Below, piece by piece: positions 1 through 7,430 of a stretch of DNA of 64,000 bases (the stretch's first letter is position 1; every line of letters begins with the position of its first letter). A model generated the notes under the pieces. That model saw only the letters and a list, made by a program, of their open reading frames with translations. It did not search any database and had not been told where the DNA came from. Location of the stretch: assembly GCF_001427145.1 (NCBI RefSeq), contig NZ_LMGL01000003.1, positions 62,001 to 126,000 of the forward strand, written 5' to 3'. The position numbers and the translations under genes were made by a program. The DNA is from Microbacterium sp. Root166 (GTDB taxonomy: Bacteria; Actinomycetota; Actinomycetes; Actinomycetales; Microbacteriaceae).

Positions 1-468
1 CACCAGCGGCAGGGCTTCGAGATCCTGCTGCAGCTCATGCAGGGGACGCCCGCACAGCGGCAGATGGCACAGGATGCCGTGGACCGGTGGTACTGGCCGA
101 GCCTGATGATGTTCGGCCCGCCCGACGACGAGTCCCCGAACTCGGCGCAGTCCATGGCGTGGAAGATCAAGCGGTTCTCCAACGACGAGCTGCGCCAGCG
201 CTTCATCGGGATGCTCGTCCCCCAGGCCGAGGTGCTCGGCGTCACGCTGCCCGATCCGAACCTCGCCTGGAACGAGGCGGATCAGCGGTGGGACATGAGC
301 GAGATCGACTGGACCGAGTTCCACGAGGTGCTGCGCGGACGCGGGCCCATGAACTCCGAGCGGCTGCGGCACCGCCGCACCGCGCACGACGACGGCGCCT
401 GGGTGCGCGAAGCCGCCGCCGAGTACGCCCGCAAGCAGGCCGAGCGCGCCGAGAAGAAGGTGGCATGA
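1..468 (+). CDS. paaA: 1,2-phenylacetyl-CoA epoxidase subunit PaaA (3' part)
   Basis: Only the C-terminal 155 residues are present and the reading frame is open from base 1, so the gene starts before the window. The stretch with [14 protein letters not shown] and [18 protein letters not shown] is typical of PaaA, the ferritin-like di-iron catalytic subunit that epoxidises the ring of phenylacetyl-CoA. The next four genes are paaB, paaC, paaD and paaE in canonical order, with touching stop and start codons, which confirms the call. The stop TGA (466-468) overlaps the paaB start. Confidence 0.96.
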   Translation, partial: HQRQGFEILLQLMQGTPAQRQMAQDAVDRWYWPSLMMFGPPDDESPNSAQSMAWKIKRFSNDELRQRFIGMLVPQAEVLGVTLPDPNLAWNEADQRWDMSEIDWTEFHEVLRGRGPMNSERLRHRRTAHDDGAWVREAAAEYARKQAERAEKKVA

Positions 469-773
469 TGACGACCCCTGGTGCATCCCCGCGCGAGACG
501 TGGCCCCTGTGGGAGGTTTTCGTGCGCGCGAACCGCGGACTCAGCCACGTGCACGCCGGATCCCTGCACGCGCCCGACGCCGAGCTCGCGCTCCGCAACG
601 CCCGCGACCTCTACACCCGCCGCGGTGAGGGCACCTCGGTGTGGGTCGTGCCCGCCGACGCCATCACGACCAGCGACCCCGACTCGAAGGGCGCGTTCTT
701 CGAGTCGCCCGCGGGCAAGAACTACCGGCACGCCGTGTACTACACCGCGTCCGAGGGGGTGCCGCACCTGTGA
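468..773 (+). CDS. paaB: 1,2-phenylacetyl-CoA epoxidase subunit PaaB
   Basis: A 101-residue protein, the usual length for PaaB, the small structural subunit of the epoxidase that bridges PaaA-PaaC units. It carries the family features WPLWEVFVRANRGLSHVHAGSLHA near the N-terminus, split here as WPLWEVFVRANRG (residues about 12-24) and LSHVHAGSLHA just after, and an AGKNYRHAVYYT end. ATG at 468 is preferred over the adjacent ATG at 465 because it lies 7 nt from AGAAGG. Start and stop overlap both neighbours (TGATG with paaA, GTGA with paaC), so translation is probably coupled. Confidence 0.95.
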   Translation: MTTPGASPRETWPLWEVFVRANRGLSHVHAGSLHAPDAELALRNARDLYTRRGEGTSVWVVPADAITTSDPDSKGAFFESPAGKNYRHAVYYTASEGVPHL

Positions 774-1618
774 CGGAGGCATTCGCGAAGCCGGCCCCGC
801 CGGCAGACCCGCACGGCGACGTCAGCGTCGACCGTCTCGAGCTCAGTGCCGAGCTCGTCGGCGAGGGCGGACGCGCGGCCACGGCCGACGTCGCCGAGTA
901 CGCGCTGTGGCTCGGCGACGACGCGCTGATCCTGTCCCAGCAGCTCGGCTGGTGGATCGCGCGCGCCCCCGAGCTCGAGGAGGACGTCGCCCTGGGCAAC
1001 ATCGCCCTCGATCTGGTCGGGCACGCCCGGTCGTTCCTCCGCTACGCCGGCTCGTTCGACGGCCGCACCGAGGACGACCTCGCCTACTGGCGGGACGAGG
1101 CGCAGTTCCGGAGCGCGTGGCTCTTCGAGCAGCCGAACGGCGACTTCGCCCAGACGATCGCGCGGCAGTTCGCGGCATCCGTCTTCCAGTTCGAGCTGTA
1201 CTCGGCGCTGCAGCGGTCGTCCGACGCCGTACTGGCCGCGATCGCCGCGAAGGCCGTGAAAGAGGTCGAGTACCACCGCGATCACGCCGTGCAGTGGACC
1301 CTGCGGCTCGCCGGCGGCACCGAAGAGTCGCGGGCGCGCATGATCAGGGCGATCGGGGACGTCTGGCCGTACGTCGACGAGCTGTTCCGCGATGAGCCGC
1401 TTCTCGAGCGCCTCGGCGATGCGGCGATCGCGCCCTCGTCGCTGCGCGAAGGATTCGACTCCGTCACCGCCGCCGTCTTCGCTGAGGCCGGTCTCGAGGT
1501 TCCGGCCGGCTTCGTGTCGGCGGGCGGCGGCCGCCACGGCCGCCACTTCTCGACCATGGGCTATCTGCTGGCCGAGATGCAGGTGCTCGCCCGTCAGCAC
1601 CCGGGGGCGACGTGGTGA
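770..1618 (+). CDS. paaC: 1,2-phenylacetyl-CoA epoxidase subunit PaaC
   Basis: 282 residues from a GTG that overlaps the paaB stop by 4 nt (GTGA). PaaC is a ferritin-like helical protein related to PaaA but without a working di-iron site. It is the structural partner that stabilises PaaA. Visible hallmarks are LGDDALILSQQLGWWI (residues about 44-59), GNIALDLVGHARSFL and VEYHRDHAVQWTLRLAGGT. The length matches the family (about 250-285). It belongs to the paaABCDE operon and probably needs paaA for stability. Confidence 0.95.
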   Translation: MTEAFAKPAPPADPHGDVSVDRLELSAELVGEGGRAATADVAEYALWLGDDALILSQQLGWWIARAPELEEDVALGNIALDLVGHARSFLRYAGSFDGRTEDDLAYWRDEAQFRSAWLFEQPNGDFAQTIARQFAASVFQFELYSALQRSSDAVLAAIAAKAVKEVEYHRDHAVQWTLRLAGGTEESRARMIRAIGDVWPYVDELFRDEPLLERLGDAAIAPSSLREGFDSVTAAVFAEAGLEVPAGFVSAGGGRHGRHFSTMGYLLAEMQVLARQHPGATW

Positions 1619-2142
1619 GCCTGTCCGAGCAGCAGGAGCGGGCGGCCCCCGCCCCGGTCGCCGCGACCGTCGCCTGGCGTATCGCCGCGGCCGTGCCGGA
1701 CCCGGAGGTTCCCGTGCTGTCGATCGAGGACCTCGGCGTGCTGCGCGACGTAGCGGTCGACGGCGAGCGGGTCACGGTCACGATCACCCCGACCTATTCG
1801 GGATGCCCGGCTGTCGACGCGATCCGCGACGACATCGTGCTCGCCCTCACCGCCGCGGGCTTCGCCGAGGTCGATGTGCGCCTGACCCTCACCCCCGCCT
1901 GGACGACCGACTGGATGAGCGACGCCGGCAAGGACAAGCTGCGCGCGTACGGCATCGCTCCGCCGACCGGCCGGGCCGCGGCATCCGGAACAGGTCCCAT
2001 CCGTCTTCAGATGGCCGTGAAGTGCCCGCGCTGCGGGTCGCTCGACACGAAGGAGCTGGCCCGCTTCGGCTCGACCTCGTGCAAGGCGCTGTACGAGTGC
2101 CGCGCGTGCCTCGAGCCCTTCGACCACTTCAAGGTGCACTGA
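1615..2142 (+). CDS. paaD: Phenylacetyl-CoA epoxidase accessory protein PaaD (MIP18/DUF59 family)
   Basis: 175 residues. The first ~100 form a MIP18/DUF59 domain (VPDPEVPVLSIEDLGVLRDV, TYSGCPAVDAI), known from iron-sulfur assembly factors. The C-terminus has a zinc-ribbon-like set of cysteines (CPRCGS, then CKALYECRAC) and ends in FDHFKVH. PaaD is thought to mature the metal centres of the epoxidase system. The GTG at 1615 overlaps the paaC stop (GTGA). A GTG one codon upstream (1612) is possible. The end overlaps paaE (TGATG). Confidence 0.94.
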   Translation: MSLSEQQERAAPAPVAATVAWRIAAAVPDPEVPVLSIEDLGVLRDVAVDGERVTVTITPTYSGCPAVDAIRDDIVLALTAAGFAEVDVRLTLTPAWTTDWMSDAGKDKLRAYGIAPPTGRAAASGTGPIRLQMAVKCPRCGSLDTKELARFGSTSCKALYECRACLEPFDHFKVH

Positions 2143-3338
2143 TGGCGGCGCAGAACCTGACCGAGCCGCGCAACGAGCGCATCGCCGAGAGCCTGCTCGC
2201 GAGCGCCGTCGGCGGCCCGAGCGGCTCACGGCGCCGCGCGCGGTTCCACACCCTGCGCGTCGCGGCGGTGCGTCCGCTGACGGATGCCGCGGCCGAGGTC
2301 ACCTTCGCCATCCCCGAGCAGCTGCGCGGTGAGTACGAGTACCTCGCCGGGCAGCACGTCGCCCTGCGGACCACGCTCGACGGCCACGAGGTGCGCCGGT
2401 CGTATTCGCTCTGCCGCGCGGTGGATGCCGGCGGAGGCGGCGACGGCCCGCAGACCATCAGCGTCGCCATCAAGCGCGATCAGGGCGGCCGGTTCTCGAC
2501 CTGGGCGCTGTCCGAACTGGCGGTCGGCGATGAGCTCGACGTCATGAGCCCGCAGGGATCGTTCACCTCGGGGCTCGCCGATCTCGACGGCGCCCACGTC
2601 GCCGGCATCGCCGCGGGTTCGGGCATCACGCCGCTGATGGCGCTCGCCGCCACCGTGCTCGCGCGGTCCGAGACGTCGAGGTTCACGCTGGTCTACACGA
2701 ACCGCTCGACGACGGACGTGATGTTCCTCGAGGAGCTCGCCGACCTGAAGGACCGCTACCCGTCCCGGCTCGCGCTGCACCACGTGCTCTCGCGCGAACA
2801 GCGGGCGGCGCCGCTGCTGTCGGGGCGCATCGACGAGGAGCGCCTGCGGCGGATCCTCGATGCGCTCGTCCTGCCCGACACCGTCGACGAGTGGTTCCTG
2901 TGCGGTCCGTTCGAGCTCGTGCAGCTGTGCCGCGACACCCTCGCCGACGTCGGCGTCGCGCCCGAGCACGTCCGCTACGAGCTGTTCACCACGGGGGAGG
3001 GCGGCCGCGTCGAGGCGCCGTCGGGGCGCCCGGTGCAGGTCCGGGAGGACGAGCCCGTCCGCCGCATCGAGGTCACGCTCGACGGCCAGTCCTCGACCAT
3101 CGAGAGCCCCGTCGCCGCGCACGAATCGGTGCTCAACGCCGCGCTGCGCGTGCGGCCCGACGCGCCGTTCGCGTGCGCGGGCGGCGTGTGCGGCACGTGC
3201 CGCGCGCGCCTGGTGGAAGGCTCCGTCACGATGACCGAGAACTACGCCCTCGAGCCCGACGAGCTCGACCGCGGGTACATCCTCACCTGCCAGTCCCACC
3301 CCACGACCGACCGCGTCGTGGTCGACTACGACGTCTGA
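2142..3338 (+). CDS. paaE: Phenylacetyl-CoA epoxidase reductase PaaE
   Basis: 398 residues, the electron-transfer subunit that passes electrons from NADPH to the PaaAC oxygenase. Domain order: a short N-terminal extension, an FAD-binding FNR domain (RRSYSLC, residues about 85-91), an NAD(P)-binding domain (GSGITPLMAL; FLCGPFELV) and a C-terminal plant-type [2Fe-2S] ferredoxin with C-x4-C-x2-C (CAGGVCGTC) and a distal Cys in ILTCQS. The ATG overlaps the paaD stop. It closes the paaABCDE set. Confidence 0.96.
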   Translation: MAAQNLTEPRNERIAESLLASAVGGPSGSRRRARFHTLRVAAVRPLTDAAAEVTFAIPEQLRGEYEYLAGQHVALRTTLDGHEVRRSYSLCRAVDAGGGGDGPQTISVAIKRDQGGRFSTWALSELAVGDELDVMSPQGSFTSGLADLDGAHVAGIAAGSGITPLMALAATVLARSETSRFTLVYTNRSTTDVMFLEELADLKDRYPSRLALHHVLSREQRAAPLLSGRIDEERLRRILDALVLPDTVDEWFLCGPFELVQLCRDTLADVGVAPEHVRYELFTTGEGGRVEAPSGRPVQVREDEPVRRIEVTLDGQSSTIESPVAAHESVLNAALRVRPDAPFACAGGVCGTCRARLVEGSVTMTENYALEPDELDRGYILTCQSHPTTDRVVVDYDV

Positions 3339-3344
3339 GGCGCC

Positions 3345-4106
3345 ATGATCTCTCTCTCGCTCGACGGCGCGCTCGCCGAGATCACGCTGGATGCTCCCGA
3401 GAAGCTCAACGCCCTCTCGCTCGAGGCGATCGCCGAATTGGATGCCGCGTACGCCGAGGCCGCGGCATCCGGTGCCCGTGCCCTGATGCTGCGCGGCGCG
3501 GGACGCGCGTTCTGCGCCGGCCGCGACATCGCCGGCGTCGACCCCGAGACCGATGACGTGCTCGGGTACCTCGGTGCCGTCGAGGCGCTGATGCGGCGGA
3601 TCGCCGCCTTTCCGGCGCCGACGTTCGCGGCGGTGCAGGGGGCATGCCTCGGCGTGGGGCTCGGCCTCGCGATCGCGAGCGATGTCGTCTACGTCGCCGG
3701 CACCGCCAAGATCGGGTCGCCCTTCGTGAACCTGGGCGCGACGCTCGACTCGGGTGGCCACGCGCTGCTCTACGAGCGGCTCGGCGCGCACCGCGCCCTC
3801 GATCTGATCTACACCGGCGAGCTGCTGACGGGGGCGCAGGCGGTGGAGTCCGGTCTCTTCAGCCGGTCGGTCCCCGCCGACGAGCTGCTCGCGTTCACGC
3901 GCGAGCGCGCGGTCCGCGCGGCCGCCGGACCGACGCAGGCGTTCCTCGCGTCGAAGCGACTGATCGATCGCCTGCGCGACGAGGCGCTGTGGCGCGTGGT
4001 CGCCGAGGAGAACCGGGCGCAGGCCGAGTTGCGCGACACCGCCGACTACCGCGAGGGCTTCGCCGCGTTCCAGGAGAAGCGCAAGCCCGGCTTCACCGGC
4101 TCCTGA
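3345..4106 (+). CDS. paaG: Enoyl-CoA hydratase/isomerase, probably the PaaG ring-oxepin isomerase
   Basis: 253 residues of the crotonase fold: AFCAGRDIAGV forms the first oxyanion-hole segment and GACLGVGLGLAIASDVVY the second. The segment TLDSGG puts an Asp where PaaG has its catalytic Asp, and PaaG converts the epoxide to the oxepin-CoA. Crotonase hydratases would have Glu here, so I prefer PaaG to PaaF. It starts 6 nt after paaE and is probably co-transcribed. It could instead act on a later intermediate of the pathway. Confidence 0.8.
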   Translation: MISLSLDGALAEITLDAPEKLNALSLEAIAELDAAYAEAAASGARALMLRGAGRAFCAGRDIAGVDPETDDVLGYLGAVEALMRRIAAFPAPTFAAVQGACLGVGLGLAIASDVVYVAGTAKIGSPFVNLGATLDSGGHALLYERLGAHRALDLIYTGELLTGAQAVESGLFSRSVPADELLAFTRERAVRAAAGPTQAFLASKRLIDRLRDEALWRVVAEENRAQAELRDTADYREGFAAFQEKRKPGFTGS

Positions 4107-4425
4107 GCCACCCCTCTCCGTCCCGGCTGTCCGCGAGAATCGGTCCGGGGTCCGGGAACCCGTGCGTCGCGGCGAGCCTCAGCCGCCCGGCCGATTCTCG
4201 CGAGCCGGGAGCGAGGGCCGGGCGCGGCATCCTGTCAGGCGTCGAACCGTCGCCAACGGTCGTCTGGATCCGTTGCGGGCGACCACACGCGACGGGTCGG
4301 CGCCGTGTCGACGACCGCCAGGCCGCCCGCGACACCGAGAGGCCACCTGACGTCGTTCTCGCGGGCCTGAACGCGCCCGGACTGGCGACTCGGCCGCCAG
4401 CTCGGCGCGGGGCGGGTGCCGAGGG
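4107..4425. other. Intergenic region between convergent genes with a long hairpin
   Basis: 319 nt without a gene, between the 3' ends of the PaaG-like gene and the convergent ThDP enzyme gene. It contains the long palindrome listed at 4121-4210. I see no tRNA or convincing small ORF in the rest. The function is probably transcription termination for both genes. Confidence 0.6.
4121..4210. repeat. Long interrupted palindrome, probable bidirectional terminator or REP-like element
   Basis: Outer arms TCCCGGCT (4121-4128) and AGCCGGGA (4203-4210), and inner arms CGCGAGAATCGG (4132-4143) and CCGATTCTCGCG (4191-4202), pair perfectly with only a 3-nt bulge on the left side. The loop is 47 nt. It lies between two convergent 3' ends and has no T-tract. 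Confidence 0.7.
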
Positions 4426-6078
4426 CTACGAGTTCACGCGGATGATCTCGTGCTGGTACGGCGCGACGACCGTGCCCGAGATGCGGCAGTCGAGGACCAG
4501 GAAGCGACGGGATGCCGCATCCTCGGCGGTCCAGGAGGCGAGCCGGTCGAGATCCTCCAGCGTCCGGACGACGACACCCTCGGCTCCGACGCCGCCGGCG
4601 AGGGCCGCGAAGTCGACCTCGGGGATGAGCATCGGGTCCTGTGCGAGGCCCTTGCGGCCGTACAGGTGGACCTCGGCGCCGTAGGCGGCGTCGTTCCAGA
4701 CCACGGCGATGCCCCGGCCCGCGGCGACCCGCACCGCGGTCTCGAGGTCGGCGAGGGCCATGAGCCCGCCGCCGTCGCCGGTGGTCAGGACGACGGTCGA
4801 GTCCGGCCGCGCGAGCGCGGCGCCGGGCACCGACGGCCAGCCGAGCCCGATCGACTGGAACGCCGTGCCGATCATCATCATGCGGTCCGGCGAGGCGACC
4901 GGCCAGAACATGTTCGCCCAGCCGATGAAGTGGCCGCCGTCCGAGACGACGACCCGGTCTTCGGGCAGCAGCGTCGCGATGCGCGCCGCCACCGACCTCG
5001 GGTCGAGGCGCCCGTCCTCGGCGACCCCGGCTCCGGAATCCTGCGCGCGCGCGGCAGCCACGTCGACCGACTCCCGCCAGCCGCTCGGCGCGGTGCCCCG
5101 ATCCCGCAGGGCTGAGGTCAGCGAGCGGGCGACGGTCGCGGCATCCCCCCGCACATATCCGCCGACGTGCGGGTGGGTCGCCGCCGGGGCGACATCGATC
5201 TGGAACACCCGGGTGCCGGGCGCGAAGAGGTCGCCGAACCGCATCGTGAACTGGTTGAGCGATGCCCCGAACACCACGGCGACATCGGCCTCGCGCACGA
5301 GTTCCATGGCCGCCTCGGCGCCGAAACCGCCGGTCACGCCGAGGTCGAACTCGGACGCGGGGAAGACGCCGCGGCCGAGGGCGGTCGAGGCGGTGAGGGC
5401 GCCGGTCAGGTCGGCCAGCTCGCCGAGCGCCTCGCCGGCGCCGGAGATCCAGGCGCCGCGGCCGGCGAGCAGGAAGGGCCGCTCGGCGCCCGCCAGCGCG
5501 GCGGCGATGTCGGCGACGGCGCCGGCGGCGAAGGGGCCCGCGGGCGTGAGAGGCTCGGGCAGACGCGGTTCCGGCGCTTCCGGCACCGGCCCCGCGTCGC
5601 GCGCGGCCACGTCGTAGGGGATCGCGAGCACCGTCGGCACCCGGTACGTCAGGGCGTGCTCGATGGCGATGACGGTGGTGGCCGCGGCATCCGCTCGGCC
5701 GACCGTGTAGGTGCGCGCGCCGACCGCCGACGCGAGCGCGATCTGGTCGACGTCCCACGGCCTCGGGCCCGAGGTGGGCTCGTCGCCGACGACGAGCACG
5801 AGCGGCACGTGCGCCTGCACGGCCTCGGCGAGGGCCGTCAGCGTGTTGGTGAACCCGGCGCCGTACGTCGAGGTCGCGGCGGCGAGCCGCCCGGAGGCGC
5901 GGTGGAACGCGTCGGCGGCGACGACCCCGCCGGCCTCGTGCCGCACCGCGGTGAACGACACGTCGGTCGACCGCTCGAGGGCGTCGAGGAAGTAGGCGTT
6001 GCCGTTGCCCATGACCCCGAAGACGTGGTCGATGTGACGGGCGATGGTGAGCGCGACGTGCGCCGAGACGGTGGGCAT
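4426..6078 (-). CDS. Thiamine diphosphate-dependent decarboxylase/synthase-like enzyme
   Basis: 550 residues with the three-domain layout of the acetolactate synthase/benzoylformate decarboxylase family. The N-terminal PYR domain has the activating Glu in RHEAGGVVAADAFHRASG. A central Rossmann-like domain follows, then a C-terminal PP domain with the ThDP/Mg motif GDGGGLMALADLETA ending in VVWN. ATG at 6078 has GGAG 8-9 nt upstream. An open frame upstream of it lacks coding bias. The substrate cannot be read from the sequence. The neighbouring aromatic-degradation genes make an aryl 2-oxo acid decarboxylase possible. Acetolactate synthase proper would normally be paired with ilvN, which is absent. 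Confidence 0.85.
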   Translation of the reverse strand: MPTVSAHVALTIARHIDHVFGVMGNGNAYFLDALERSTDVSFTAVRHEAGGVVAADAFHRASGRLAAATSTYGAGFTNTLTALAEAVQAHVPLVLVVGDEPTSGPRPWDVDQIALASAVGARTYTVGRADAAATTVIAIEHALTYRVPTVLAIPYDVAARDAGPVPEAPEPRLPEPLTPAGPFAAGAVADIAAALAGAERPFLLAGRGAWISGAGEALGELADLTGALTASTALGRGVFPASEFDLGVTGGFGAEAAMELVREADVAVVFGASLNQFTMRFGDLFAPGTRVFQIDVAPAATHPHVGGYVRGDAATVARSLTSALRDRGTAPSGWRESVDVAAARAQDSGAGVAEDGRLDPRSVAARIATLLPEDRVVVSDGGHFIGWANMFWPVASPDRMMMIGTAFQSIGLGWPSVPGAALARPDSTVVLTTGDGGGLMALADLETAVRVAAGRGIAVVWNDAAYGAEVHLYGRKGLAQDPMLIPEVDFAALAGGVGAEGVVVRTLEDLDRLASWTAEDAASRRFLVLDCRISGTVVAPYQHEIIRVNS

Positions 6079-6223
6079 GGGGGAACTCCTGCAAGACGGA
6101 ACGGGGGTGAGGCCGTATGTGTCTCGCGCGTTCGCGCTGCGTGCCCTTTTTTCGAGCACCGGCGGGGCCATTCCTGCCGGACGACTTCGAGTATAGGCGC
6201 GGCGCCACGGCATGATGGAGGGC

Positions 6224-6526
6224 ATGAGGACCATCCAGCTGCGCCGGTACACGCTCGTCGACGGAGAGTACGACGCGTTCGTCGCGTGGTGGCAGGACTC
6301 GATGCCGCGGGTGCGTCCGGCGGCGGGCTTCGCCATCGACTTCGCGTACGGCCTGCCCGCGACGAACGAGTTCGTCTGGGCCGTCAGCGCCGAGGGCGAC
6401 GAGGGGGCCTTCCTCGCGCTCGAGAAGGAGTACATGGCATCGGATGCCCGGGCCGAGGTCTTCGCCGGGGTGCCGCAGCGCGTCGCGGCCTACGACATCG
6501 CCTTCGTCGGGGAGCGCTTCGCCTGA
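6224..6526 (+). CDS. NIPSNAP-like small protein
   Basis: 100 residues if started at ATG 6224 (MRTIQLRRYTL). ATGs at 6212 and 6215 are in frame and also possible, and neither has well-spaced Shine-Dalgarno support. The ELR-type beginning RTIQLRRYTLVDGEYDAFVAWW and a dimeric alpha-beta barrel-like length resemble NIPSNAP-family proteins, whose biochemical role is mostly unknown (that long motif is at residues 2-23). It is divergent from the ThDP enzyme and convergent with the IclR gene, and its stop codon lies in a terminator hairpin. Confidence 0.7.
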   Translation: MRTIQLRRYTLVDGEYDAFVAWWQDSMPRVRPAAGFAIDFAYGLPATNEFVWAVSAEGDEGAFLALEKEYMASDARAEVFAGVPQRVAAYDIAFVGERFA

Positions 6527-6568
6527 GCCGCCCCGTCAGCCCGCGCCCTTGGCGGGCGTGTCGGCTCA
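6524..6568. terminator. Bidirectional terminator containing both stop codons
   Basis: TGAGCCG (6524-6530) pairs with CGGCTCA (6562-6568). Inside, GCCCGC (6539-6544) pairs with GCGGGC (6552-6557). The TGA stop of the upstream gene (6524-6526) and the stop of the convergent IclR gene (TCA on this strand, 6566-6568) sit in opposite arms of the outer stem. Confidence 0.6.
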
Positions 6569-7270
6569 GCTGCCGAGCGCGGCCCGGATGATCGTGGCGG
6601 ACCGCTCGAGACGCCGGGCGATGTCGGCGGGTTCGTGGGAACTCGCGAGATAGACGACCGCGATCGCGGCGGGACCTCGCCCGCGGATCCCGAGCGGCAC
6701 CGCGACGGCGCGCAGGCTCGGCACGACTTCGTCGTGGCTCTCGAACCAGCCGCGGGCCGCGGCATTCGTCACCTCGTCGCGCAGGTGCGCCCCGGCCGAG
6801 GCAGGCCATGACGCAGGAGGCACAAGAGACAGGATCGCCTTGCCGGGCGCTCCGCGCGTGACCGGATGCCGCGTCCCCGGCCGCTGAGCCACCGAGGCCA
6901 CTGCGTGTCTCGGCTCCACACTCGCCAGCGTCACGCAGTCGTCATGGTCGAGCACGCTCAGGAAGCACGTCATGCCCAGCCCGTTCGCGAGCTCGGTGAG
7001 CTCGGGGAGCGCCTCGGCCTGCAGGTCGTGCGCGATTCCCGCCGCGAGGGCCGCCAAGCGTGCGCCGAGGGCTATGCGGCCGTTGCCGTCCCGCGTGATC
7101 AGCCCATGCTCCTCGAGGGTGCGCAGCAGACGGTACGCGACCGAGCGATGGACGCCGAGGCGACGGGCGATCTCGTCGATGGAGAGCGGTTCGCGCGCAT
7201 CGGCGAGGACCTCGAGAATCCGGATGCCGCGGCTCAGCGTCTGCGATGCGGGAGCGTTCGCCTCGGCCAC
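6566..7270 (-). CDS. IclR-family transcriptional regulator
   Basis: 234 residues. The N-terminal winged helix spans about residues 10-75 (SRGIRILEVLADAREPLSI, RRLGVHRSVAYRLLRTLEEHG) and the IclR effector-binding domain about 85-230 (VTRGAPGKAILS, VPLGIRG). IclR proteins bind small aromatic or organic acids and control adjacent operons. It is divergently transcribed from a hydroxybenzoate-type monooxygenase, and the shared 160-nt promoter region holds two matching 16-bp boxes (7325-7360), so control of both genes is likely. Whether it activates or represses cannot be seen. Confidence 0.93.
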   Translation of the reverse strand: MAEANAPASQTLSRGIRILEVLADAREPLSIDEIARRLGVHRSVAYRLLRTLEEHGLITRDGNGRIALGARLAALAAGIAHDLQAEALPELTELANGLGMTCFLSVLDHDDCVTLASVEPRHAVASVAQRPGTRHPVTRGAPGKAILSLVPPASWPASAGAHLRDEVTNAAARGWFESHDEVVPSLRAVAVPLGIRGRGPAAIAVVYLASSHEPADIARRLERSATIIRAALGS

Positions 7271-7312
7271 GGGCTCTCCTCGGTCCGCCGGCCCTTGTCG
7301 GCCCGCAGACGG

Positions 7313-7360
7313 TCGTATACGATGTGTTCCATACTAGAACGTTGTGTTCGAATATAGAAC
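7313..7360. promoter_or_regulatory. Probable IclR operator: tandem 16-bp boxes plus a 10-bp palindrome
   Basis: Two boxes TGTTCCATACTAGAAC (7325-7340) and TGTTCGAATATAGAAC (7345-7360) share TGTTC-N5-TAGAAC and start exactly 20 bp apart, two helical turns. A perfect palindrome TCGTATACGA lies just before them (7313-7322). They are between the divergent IclR and monooxygenase genes. Confidence 0.65.
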
Positions 7361-7430
7361 GCGCGCCTCCCCATCGCAAGCACCGCCGCCGCGAGCAGTC
7401 GACACCGCAGTCGGAACAGGAGTCAGGGTC

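Noticed and set aside
2226..3791. Minus-strand open frame of about 520 codons opposite paaE and paaG
   Set aside because: Same antisense artefact of GC-rich third positions. The plus-strand genes are clear family members.
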